NCBI RefSeq assembly: GCF_020880815.1 | Contig: NZ_JAJITD010000024.1 | Coordinates: 1 to 64,000 of the forward strand | Direction of reading: 5' to 3' | Length of the DNA: 64,000 nt | Source of the DNA: Paraburkholderia sejongensis | GTDB taxonomy: Bacteria; Pseudomonadota; Gammaproteobacteria; Burkholderiales; Burkholderiaceae | Shown: positions 57,655 through 64,000 of the stretch, one piece after another | How the letters are laid out: every line of letters starts with the position of its first letter | How positions within the stretch are numbered: position 1 is the first letter of the stretch | Notes under the pieces: model-generated | Seen by the model: the letters and a program-made list of their open reading frames with translations, nothing else | Database searches by the model: none | Told to the model about the DNA's origin: nothing | Program-made: the position numbers and the translations under genes

Positions 57655-57811
57655 TCTTCCGGCGGCGCTACGCGCGCCGAAGCCCCGCTCAAAAACCGCC
57701 CGCCGTTTTCACGCCCCTGCCCGAGGCGCCGCCGGGGGCCCCACTGCGCGGGCCTCCGGATTGTTTCCCCGGCAGACCCGTCCGCGACGCACGCAGTGCG
57801 GAGTGGGAGCC

Positions 57812-58020
57812 GATGACGGCTTTGTCACTAGCGCGGCGTGTGCGAAAGCACGGATTCCAGATGCACCACTGCCCTCTCCAGGCCGGGGGAGCCGATTAAG
57901 AGCTAGCGGTGTGAAGCTGCTTTCTTTGCCTACTTTCTTTGCAGCCGCAAAGAAAGTAGGTGCCGCCCCGCACAGGGGCAGAGCCAATAGACCGACAAGA
58001 AAGCAAGGAAAGGCCAACAC
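57812..58020 (-). repeat. Right arm of a large inverted repeat
   Basis: The reverse complement of the left arm, including the same internal palindrome at 57929-57960. The arms are separated by about 157 bases of GC-rich, non-matching sequence. Similar blocks recur in Paraburkholderia intergenic DNA as I recall, but copy number could not be checked. Confidence 0.9.
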
Positions 58021-58161
58021 CATAAGAGCACAGCCCAAAAAACCCCGCCCTGCATCAAGAGCCCCCAACCCGCCCCCAGTAATAAGAACTTCTCATGACT
58101 GTCACGCCGCAGTAACCCGCGCCCTGCCCAATACAGGACATCGCTACTCGCCGCGTGAGCC

Positions 58162-59103
58162 ATGGACCCCAAATCGTCCGCGACGTCCCTGTTCCGTCAG
58201 ACCGGCCCGAGCGTCGACTCCGTCGCGTTCCGCCCCGCCCCCGGTTCCGCCCACCACGGTCTGCCGCTGCCGATTACTCCACCGCCCGACAGCGACACCG
58301 GCCACTCCCACGACAGCCACGCCGACCCGCACCGCTATCGCACGATCTGGCTCTCCGACATCCATCTCGGCTCGAGCGGCTGCCAGGCCAACTATCTGCT
58401 CGATTTCCTCCGCCACAACGAATCGGAATACCTGTACCTCGTCGGCGACATCATCGACGGCTGGCAGCTGAAAAAAGGCTGGTACTGGCCGCAAGCGCAC
58501 AACGACGTCGTGCAGAAAGTGCTGCGCAAAGCGCGCAAAGGCACGCAAGTGATCTACGTGCCCGGCAATCACGACGAAGCCGCCCGCCAGTTCTGCGACC
58601 TCGCGTTCGGTGACATCCACGTGCGCGGCGAAGCGTTTCACACCACCCTCGCCGGCAAGCGTCTGTGGATCGTCCACGGCGATCTGTTCGACGGGGTGAT
58701 TCAGCACGCGAAATGGCTCGCCTATCTCGGCGATACCCTCTACACGATGATCCTCGTGCTGAACCGCTGGTTCAACCGGATCCGCAGCCGACTCGGCTTT
58801 CCGTACTGGTCGCTGTCGCAGTATCTGAAGCACCAGGTGAAGAACGCGGTCAATTTCATCTCGTCGTTCGAGCGCGTGATGACCGACGAAGCGCGCCGCC
58901 GCGGCTGCGACGGCGTCGTCTGCGGACACATTCACAAAGCCGAGATGCGCGAGATCGACGGCGTGCTCTATTGCAACGACGGCGATTGGGTCGAAAGTCT
59001 GTCGGCCCTCGTCGAGACCTGCGACGGCGAACTCAAGGTGATCTACTGGACCGCGCTGCGCGCGCCGCAGGAAAGCACGCACAAAGTCCGCGCCACCGCC
59101 TGA
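58162..59103 (+). CDS. Calcineurin-like metallophosphoesterase, PlcP/LpxH-like
   Basis: The 313-residue protein has an N-terminal Pro/His-rich stretch (about 1-58) and then a metallophosphoesterase domain. Metal ligands are Asp66 and His68 (SDIHLG), Asp96 (GDIIDG), Asn137-His138 (GNHDE), His172 (VHGD) and His256/His258 (GHIH). Automated annotation would call it UDP-2,3-diacylglucosamine diphosphatase. The glycosyltransferase behind it points instead to a PlcP-type phospholipase C that frees diacylglycerol. There is no signal peptide. Confidence 0.85.
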   Translation: MDPKSSATSLFRQTGPSVDSVAFRPAPGSAHHGLPLPITPPPDSDTGHSHDSHADPHRYRTIWLSDIHLGSSGCQANYLLDFLRHNESEYLYLVGDIIDGWQLKKGWYWPQAHNDVVQKVLRKARKGTQVIYVPGNHDEAARQFCDLAFGDIHVRGEAFHTTLAGKRLWIVHGDLFDGVIQHAKWLAYLGDTLYTMILVLNRWFNRIRSRLGFPYWSLSQYLKHQVKNAVNFISSFERVMTDEARRRGCDGVVCGHIHKAEMREIDGVLYCNDGDWVESLSALVETCDGELKVIYWTALRAPQESTHKVRATA

Positions 59104-59151
59104 CCGCATTCTGCCCACCGCTTCCCCTCCACCTCCACAGGGCCCGCAGCG

Positions 59152-60195
59152 ATGAACAAAGCGATGAAGATCATGATCGTCACCGACGCATGGGAGCCGC
59201 AGGTCAACGGCGTCGTGCGCACGCTCAAGAACACCCGGCGCGAACTGCTCGCGCTCGGCCATCAGGTCGAGCTGCTGACGCCGCTCGAATTCCGAACGGT
59301 GCCCTGCCCGACCTACCCGGAGATCCGTCTGTCGCTGCTGCCGCGCCGCAAGCTGCGCGAACGCATCGGCCAGTTCGCGCCCGACGCGCTGCATATCGCG
59401 ACCGAGGGCCCGCTCGGCATGGCCGCGCGCGCGTATGCGTTGCGGCACAAGCTGCCGTTCACGACCGCCTATCACACGCGCTTTCCCGAGTACGTGCAGG
59501 CGCGGTTCCGGATTCCGCTCGCGGCCACCTACCGGTTTCTGCACTGGTTCCACAAGCCGTCGCTCGCGGTGATGGCGCCGACGCCGGTCGTCAAACAGGA
59601 TCTCGAGAAATTCGGCTTCACCAACGTCGTGCTGTGGACGCGCGGCGTCGATCTGGAGATCTTCCGGCCGATGGACTCGAAGGTGCTCAACACCGCGCGG
59701 CCGATCTTCCTGTACGTGGGGCGCGTCGCGGTCGAGAAAAATGTCGAGGCCTTTCTGCAGCTCGATCTGCCCGGTTCGAAGTGGGTCGCCGGCGAAGGTC
59801 CGGCGCTCGCCGAACTCAAATCGCGCTATCCGCAGGTCAACTATCTCGGCGTGCTGTCGCAGGCGGAACTCGCGAAGGTCTACGCGGCCGCCGACGTGTT
59901 CGTGTTCCCGAGCCGCACCGACACGTTCGGGCTGGTGCTGCTCGAAGCGCTCGCATGCGGCACGCCGGTGGCCGCCTACCCGGTCACCGGGCCGATCGAC
60001 GTGCTCGGCAACGGCGGCGCCGGCGCGATGCACGACGACCTGCGCGAAGCCTGTCTCGCGGCGCTGAAGATCGACCGGCGCGATGCGCGCGCGTGGGCCG
60101 AGCGCTTTTCGTGGGCGGCGGCGTCCGCGCAGTTCGCCGCGCATCTGAAGCCGCGTCGCCGCGAAACCTATCGCGAGGAGAGCGCCGCCGCCTGA
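59152..60195 (+). CDS. GT4 family glycosyltransferase, Agt-like
   Basis: The 347-residue protein is a GT-B glycosyltransferase of family 4: N-terminal acceptor domain, then a nucleotide-sugar domain with the Glu-rich motif SRTDTFGLVLLEALACGTPV. It uses UDP-sugar as donor. Relatives named Agt make glucosyl- and glucuronosyl-diacylglycerol when phosphate is scarce, and the plcP gene lies just upstream there, as here. It starts 48 bases after the phosphoesterase gene. Confidence 0.88.
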   Translation: MNKAMKIMIVTDAWEPQVNGVVRTLKNTRRELLALGHQVELLTPLEFRTVPCPTYPEIRLSLLPRRKLRERIGQFAPDALHIATEGPLGMAARAYALRHKLPFTTAYHTRFPEYVQARFRIPLAATYRFLHWFHKPSLAVMAPTPVVKQDLEKFGFTNVVLWTRGVDLEIFRPMDSKVLNTARPIFLYVGRVAVEKNVEAFLQLDLPGSKWVAGEGPALAELKSRYPQVNYLGVLSQAELAKVYAAADVFVFPSRTDTFGLVLLEALACGTPVAAYPVTGPIDVLGNGGAGAMHDDLREACLAALKIDRRDARAWAERFSWAAASAQFAAHLKPRRRETYREESAAA

Positions 60196-60219
60196 GCGGC
60201 GACGCGCGCGAAGCCCCTG

Positions 60220-60801
60220 ATGCGAAGCAGCCAATCCAGCAGTCAACGCGCGGCGAGCGCTGAGTTGCAGACGGTCGATGCCGCTGCCAATACCGCAAGC
60301 GTCGAACCGTTCGACGACGTGCGCGAACCGGACCTGCCCGGGCAGGCGGCCGTCGAAGTCCCCCACGAACCCCTCAGCCCCGACGATCCACTCGCGCCGC
60401 TGCCCTTCAATCCGTACAAAGGCAATCGCGGCCTCACGCGCGCATGGCACGCGATGAAAAATTCGCTGGCCGGTTTTCGCGTGGCGATTCGCGAGGAGAG
60501 CGCGTTTCGCCAGGAGCTGACGCTCGCCGCGCTCCTGATTCCGGCCGGCCTGCTCGTGCCGGTCGAGCCGGTGTCGCGCGTGCTGCTGCTCGGCTCGGTG
60601 CTGCTGGTGCTGATCGTCGAGCTGCTCAATTCGAGCGTCGAAGCGGCGATCGACCGCATCTCGCTCGAACGTCACGAGCTGTCGCGCCGCGCGAAGGATC
60701 TCGGCAGCGCGGCGGTGATGGTCGCGCTTGGCATGTGCGTGATGACGTGGGCGGTGATCGTCGGACCGCTGCTCGTGCGCTGGCTGCGCGAGTGGTTCTG
60801 A
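60220..60801 (+). CDS. dgkA: Diacylglycerol kinase with long N-terminal extension
   Basis: The 193-residue protein has the DgkA core with EESAFRQE (92-99), Glu134 and NSSVEAAIDR (137-146), RAKDLGSA, and three membrane helices. The first 65 residues are acidic and Pro-rich and are absent in E. coli DgkA (122 residues). It turns diacylglycerol into phosphatidic acid in the inner membrane, which fits the two upstream lipid enzymes. It starts 24 bases after the glycosyltransferase gene. Confidence 0.93.
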   Translation: MRSSQSSSQRAASAELQTVDAAANTASVEPFDDVREPDLPGQAAVEVPHEPLSPDDPLAPLPFNPYKGNRGLTRAWHAMKNSLAGFRVAIREESAFRQELTLAALLIPAGLLVPVEPVSRVLLLGSVLLVLIVELLNSSVEAAIDRISLERHELSRRAKDLGSAAVMVALGMCVMTWAVIVGPLLVRWLREWF

Positions 60802-61110
60802 ACGTCGCCGCGGATCGGTCCGCCGCGCATCGCACGCAACCCGCGCAGCTCCATCATGCCGCGCGTCGTCCCGGCAAACGAAAATCCGCGTCCGCGGTTG
60901 GGCATTAGAACGCTCGGTTTATAATCGTCCGACAGTCTCACGGAACTGCGCGGGTCCGCTTCCATACCGCCCGCGCACTCTGCTCTTTCGAGGGGCCCGC
61001 CGCACCGCGATGGGTTCGTGAGCGCTGAACATACCAACCGTATCCGGGTGGACCACGCAGCCGCGGCATGCCGCCACGCGCCCAGCCCGGCATAACCAGG
61101 GCCGGACGAC
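60802..61110 (+). other. 309-base gap before the TetR gene
   Basis: No gene is seen. A promoter with TTGGGC (60898-60903), a 16-base spacer and TATAAT (60920-60925) lies here and would serve the TetR-LOG-SDR operon. The leader is about 180 bases. Confidence 0.6.
60898..60925 (+). promoter_or_regulatory. Promoter of the TetR-LOG-SDR operon
   Basis: TTGGGC, 16-base spacer and a perfect TATAAT box. No clear palindrome overlaps it. Confidence 0.6.
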
Positions 61111-61836
61111 ATGGAAGCCAAACCTCCCCGCCGCACGCGCGAACGGATTCTCGAACTCTCGTTGAAGCTGTTCAACGAAATCGGCGAGCCGAACGTCACG
61201 ACGACGACCATCGCCGAGGAAATGGAAATCAGTCCAGGCAACCTGTACTACCACTTCCGCAACAAAGACGACATCATCAACAGCATCTTCAGCCAGTTCG
61301 AGCAGGAGATCGAAAAGCGTCTGCGTTTCCCCGACGACCATCGCGCGACGATTGACGAAATGTGGTCGTATCTGCAGTACATGGTCGACTTCACCTGGCG
61401 CTACCGCTTCCTGTACCGCGACCTGAACGATCTGCTCGCGCGCAACCGCACGCTCGAGACGCACTTCAAGCAGATCATCAGCCACAAGGTGCGCTTCGCG
61501 AGCCAGTTCTGCGAGCAGCTGGTCGCGGACGGCGAAATGGTCGCGACGCCGCAGGAACTGCAGGTGATCGCAACCAACGTCGGCGTGATCGGCACCTACT
61601 GGCTGTCGTACCAGTTCGTGATGAACCCGCGCAAATACAACGAGCAGGAAGCGATCCGCGCGGAACTGCATCAGGTGAGCGTGCAGATCGTGTCGCTGAT
61701 GGCGCCGTATCTGCGCGGCCGCTCGCGGCAAATCTTCGACGACCTCGTCTCGGGCAAGCTGCCCAAGCGCGAGTTTTACGACTACCTGCCGCCCCGGGAA
61801 GGCGCCGCGCCGCGCAACGAATCGAAGGATGTTTAA
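61111..61836 (+). CDS. TetR/AcrR family transcriptional regulator
   Basis: The 241-residue protein has a TetR DNA-binding domain at about 8-55 (RTRERILELSLKLFNEIG and GNLYYHFRNKDDI) and a long all-helical ligand-binding part. The ligand is unknown. It is the first gene of a three-gene operon; the LOG-family gene follows after three bases. Self-control and control of the next genes are likely but not shown. Confidence 0.92.
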   Translation: MEAKPPRRTRERILELSLKLFNEIGEPNVTTTTIAEEMEISPGNLYYHFRNKDDIINSIFSQFEQEIEKRLRFPDDHRATIDEMWSYLQYMVDFTWRYRFLYRDLNDLLARNRTLETHFKQIISHKVRFASQFCEQLVADGEMVATPQELQVIATNVGVIGTYWLSYQFVMNPRKYNEQEAIRAELHQVSVQIVSLMAPYLRGRSRQIFDDLVSGKLPKREFYDYLPPREGAAPRNESKDV

Positions 61837-61839
61837 ACA

Positions 61840-62427
61840 ATGAAGGCTGTGTGTGTGTATTGCGGCTCCGCGATGGGAGCCAAACCGCTGTACGCGGAAG
61901 CGGCGCGCGCGTTCGGCCGCGCGCTGGTCGAAGCGGATCTCGCGTTGATCTACGGCGGCGGCAAGGTGGGCCTGATGGGCGTGATCGCCGATACCGTGAT
62001 GGCCGAGGGCGGCCGCGCGATCGGCGTGATTCCCGAGCTGCTGGTCGACAAGGAAGTCGGCCATAACGGGCTGACCGAGCTGCACGTGGTGCCCGACATG
62101 CATCACCGCAAGAAGATGATGGCCGAGCTGTCGGACGCGTTCGTCGCGATGCCAGGCGGCGCGGGCACGCTCGAGGAACTGTTCGAGGTCTTCACATGGG
62201 CGCAGCTCGGCTATCACGGCAAACCGGTCGCACTGCTGAATACCGGCCACTTCTACGAGCCGCTGCTCCGTCTGCTGCAACACACGATCGACGAAGGCTT
62301 CATGCGCAAGACCTATCTCGACATGCTGCAGATCGAAGCCGATCCGGTCGCGCTGATCGGCAAGCTGCAACGCTACCAGCCGCCCGTCAGCGACAAATGG
62401 GCAGTCGTGCAGAGCGACGCGATCTGA
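61840..62427 (+). CDS. LOG family protein (cytokinin riboside 5'-phosphate phosphoribohydrolase type)
   Basis: The 195-residue protein has the two LOG signatures: GGGKVGLMG near residue 45 and PGGAGTLEE near 105. LOG enzymes split nucleoside 5'-monophosphates such as cytokinin ribotides into base and ribose phosphate. In plant-associated Paraburkholderia it could make active cytokinin, but many bacteria keep it as a general nucleotide salvage enzyme. Only three bases separate it from the TetR gene. Confidence 0.92.
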   Translation: MKAVCVYCGSAMGAKPLYAEAARAFGRALVEADLALIYGGGKVGLMGVIADTVMAEGGRAIGVIPELLVDKEVGHNGLTELHVVPDMHHRKKMMAELSDAFVAMPGGAGTLEELFEVFTWAQLGYHGKPVALLNTGHFYEPLLRLLQHTIDEGFMRKTYLDMLQIEADPVALIGKLQRYQPPVSDKWAVVQSDAI

Positions 62428-62499
62428 AGCCGCGCCGGCCGCCGGCCCGATGGTGACGCGCGGCCGGCGAGCAAATTTCCCCCGAACGATGAGGTTGCG

Positions 62500-63246
62500 A
62501 TGACGAAAGCGGTTCTGATCACCGGCGGCAGCCGCGGCATCGGCCGCGCTACCGCGCGTCTGCTCGGCGAGCGCGGCTGGTGCGTCGGCGTGAACTACGT
62601 GCGCGATCTGGCGGCCGCGCAGCAGAGCGTCGCCGAAGTCGAGCGCGCGGGCGGCCGCGCGCTGCCGATCGCCGGCGACGTCGCGAACGAAGCCGACGTG
62701 ATCGCGATGTTCGATATGTTGCAGCAGCACTTCGGCCGCATCGATGCGCTCGTCAACAACGCCGGCATCGTCGCGCCGTCGAGCCAGCTCGCCGAGATGG
62801 ATTTCGCGCGCCTGAAACGGATGTTCGACGTCAACGTGCTCGGCGCCTATCTGTGCGCGCGCGAAGCGGCACGGCGCATGTCGACGCAGCGCGGCGGCGC
62901 GGGCGGCGCGATCGTCAATGTTTCGTCGGCGGCGGCGCGCCTCGGCTCGCCGAACGAATACGTCGACTATGCGGGCTCGAAAGGCGCGATCGACACGATG
63001 ACGCTCGGTCTCGCGAAGGAACTCGGCCCGCAGCGCGTGCGCGTGAACGCGGTGCGTCCCGGCCTGATCGATACCGAAATCCATGCGAGCGGCGGCAAGC
63101 CCGAGCGGGCCGCCCAACTGGGCGCGACCACGCCGCTCGGCCGCCCCGGCAGCGCCGACGAAGTCGCCGAGGCGATCGTCTGGCTGCTGAGCGACGCGGC
63201 CTCGTATGTGACCGGCGCGGTGATCGACGTCGCCGGCGGCCGCTGA
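62500..63246 (+). CDS. Short-chain dehydrogenase/reductase
   Basis: The 248-residue enzyme has the Rossmann motif TGGSRGIGRAT at the N-terminus, NNAG in the middle and the catalytic Tyr-X3-Lys (YAGSK) with a Ser before it. It resembles FabG-type reductases that use NAD(P). It lies 72 bases behind the LOG gene in the TetR operon. Substrate unknown. Confidence 0.9.
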   Translation: MTKAVLITGGSRGIGRATARLLGERGWCVGVNYVRDLAAAQQSVAEVERAGGRALPIAGDVANEADVIAMFDMLQQHFGRIDALVNNAGIVAPSSQLAEMDFARLKRMFDVNVLGAYLCAREAARRMSTQRGGAGGAIVNVSSAAARLGSPNEYVDYAGSKGAIDTMTLGLAKELGPQRVRVNAVRPGLIDTEIHASGGKPERAAQLGATTPLGRPGSADEVAEAIVWLLSDAASYVTGAVIDVAGGR

Positions 63247-63271
63247 GCGGCGCCGCCACCGCATACCCCAC

Positions 63272-63298
63272 GCGCGGCCCACAGCGGCCGCGCCTCCC
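63272..63298 (+). terminator. Possible terminator after SDR gene
   Basis: An 8-bp stem (GCGCGGCC with GGCCGCGC), 6-base loop, then a C/T-rich stretch ending in TTTT. The T-run is interrupted, so it is less certain. Confidence 0.4.
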
Positions 63299-63539
63299 TT
63301 TTCCCGCGTCGTTCTTCCCGTCGTTTTTCCGCTTCCCCGCGCGGTTTTCCCACCCGATTTGCATCGCTCTGATGCGCACCCCACACAGCCGCAGATGAAT
63401 CTGCCGTGTCCGCTCCGCACCTGTAATCTTCGGTAATAATCCGGCGCTACAATCGCCGGGTGCGCCCGCATGTGCCGGCGACATGGACAAAACACCACTG
63501 CGCGGCCGATGCCGCCGCGCACGCAGATCAGAGACTTCC

Positions 63540-64000
63540 ATGCAAGAAAAGCAGCCCGCGAGCTGGCACTCGGACCATGCGATCGCGGTAGCCCCGACGT
63601 CGGTCACGTCGGGTACGTCGGGTAGGTCGAACCCCGCCGGCAGCGCCCCGACGGCGCCTCTCGCCGACACCGCCAATACCGGCGGCAGCGGCGCCTGGAG
63701 CGGCCGTCACGCGCGCCGCCTGCAACGCTGGCGCTCGCTCGCGGCGAGCGAACCGCTGTTGCGGCTGCTCGCCGTGGCCATCCTGTGCGCGTGGCTGTTG
63801 CCCGGCATTCTCGGCCACGATCCGTGGAAGCAGGACGAGACCTACACATTCGGCATCATCCAGCACATGCTCGATACCGGCGATCTGGTGGTGCCGACCA
63901 ATGCGGGCCAGCCGTTCGTCGAAAAGCCGCCGATCTACGACTGGGTCGCCACCGGCCTCGCGTGGATGCTCGGCCGCTACCTGCCGCTGCACGACGCCGC
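63540..64000 (+). CDS. ArnT/PMT-like glycosyltransferase, N-terminal part only
   Basis: From an ATG at 63540 the frame stays open to the window end (153 codons). After a Ser/Gly/Thr-rich cytoplasmic start (about 1-70) comes a membrane helix and the block DPWKQDETYTFGI, with the Asp-Glu pair typical of the first periplasmic loop of ArnT-like or protein-mannosyltransferase-like GT83/39 enzymes. It would move a sugar from a polyprenyl phosphate carrier in the periplasm. The gene is cut by the window, so length and specificity cannot be seen. Confidence 0.75.
   Translation, partial: MQEKQPASWHSDHAIAVAPTSVTSGTSGRSNPAGSAPTAPLADTANTGGSGAWSGRHARRLQRWRSLAASEPLLRLLAVAILCAWLLPGILGHDPWKQDETYTFGIIQHMLDTGDLVVPTNAGQPFVEKPPIYDWVATGLAWMLGRYLPLHDA

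Noticed and set aside
57447..58020. Insertion sequence or CRISPR
   Set aside because: There is no transposase gene and no regular spaced direct repeats; only one pair of inverted arms.
57709..58068. Minus-strand open frame within the right repeat arm
   Set aside because: Created by the repeat sequence; no ribosome site or domain.
57605..58471. Plus-strand open frame across the inverted repeat and start of the phosphoesterase gene
   Set aside because: It crosses both repeat arms and conflicts with the clear metallophosphoesterase frame; composition is not protein-like.
58144..60675. Minus-strand frame of about 840 codons opposite the phosphoesterase, glycosyltransferase and dgkA genes
   Set aside because: Antisense shadow with Arg/His-rich product and no recognisable domain.
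60919..63522. Minus-strand frame of about 870 codons opposite the TetR-LOG-SDR genes
   Set aside because: Antisense shadow; the plus-strand genes have clear motifs and ribosome sites.

Overview
The window is GC-rich chromosomal DNA from a betaproteobacterium of the Burkholderia/Paraburkholderia type. Signs of this are the complete 14-gene nuoA-N operon followed by a DUF2818 gene and an ADP-ribose pyrophosphatase gene, the tpiA-secG-tRNA-Leu-nuo order, the ilvI-ilvH-ilvC-psd-pssA-leuA series, and several families typical of this group (DUF2863, DUF1178, DUF3619, DUF3106, BspC-like). I see no prophage, insertion sequence, CRISPR array or rRNA. The only RNA gene recognised is one tRNA-Leu(GAG). 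This is mostly core genome with a few accessory stretches.

Layout. 1-9.5 kb holds mixed single genes: an AI-2E family transporter, DUF2863, a LuxR-type regulator with a degenerate receiver, a membrane protein, a BspC-like secreted protein, an M14 carboxypeptidase, yaaA, a PIN-domain protein and a methionine-type aminotransferase. 9.6-20.6 kb is an acyl-CoA catabolic island. On the plus strand are 3-hydroxyacyl-CoA dehydrogenase, enoyl-CoA hydratase, histidine phosphatase, an APH-type kinase and an acyl-CoA dehydrogenase. On the minus strand are DUF1178, two acyl-CoA dehydrogenases and two MaoC hydratases. A glutathione transferase sits at each end of the plus-strand set. Both operons have a palindrome with an ACGATCGT core at their promoter, which suggests a shared TetR-type repressor.

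20.9-39.7 kb is one long minus-strand block: NAD(P)H quinone oxidoreductase, tpiA, secG, tRNA-Leu, then the respiratory complex I operon nuoABCDEFGHIJKLMN, DUF2818 and a NUDIX hydrolase, ended by a strong hairpin terminator. 39.8-42.8 kb carries rpsO-pnp. 42.8-47.5 kb has an amino-acid-type periplasmic binding protein, a BamE-like lipoprotein, and a beta-carbonic anhydrase followed by a SulP transporter (probable bicarbonate handling). 47.5-54.9 kb holds branched-chain amino acid synthesis (ilvI, ilvH, ilvC, leuA) with the phosphatidylethanolamine genes psd and pssA in between.

55.0-57.4 kb is an ECF sigma factor operon with a DUF3619 membrane protein (anti-sigma candidate), DUF3106 and RDD proteins. 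Then comes a large inverted repeat of about 570 bp (57.45-58.02 kb). 58.1-60.8 kb has a metallophosphoesterase, a GT4 glycosyltransferase and a diacylglycerol kinase, a set that resembles the PlcP-Agt membrane-lipid remodelling pair. 61.1-63.2 kb is a TetR-LOG-SDR operon. The window ends inside an ArnT-like glycosyltransferase gene.

The most interesting parts are the split ACAD10/11-like kinase-phosphatase-dehydrogenase set, the phosphoesterase-glycosyltransferase-DAG kinase set, the ECF/DUF3619 operon, the giant inverted repeat, and the palindromes shared by the two acyl-CoA operons. All functions are read from sequence motifs and family knowledge; no database search was possible.
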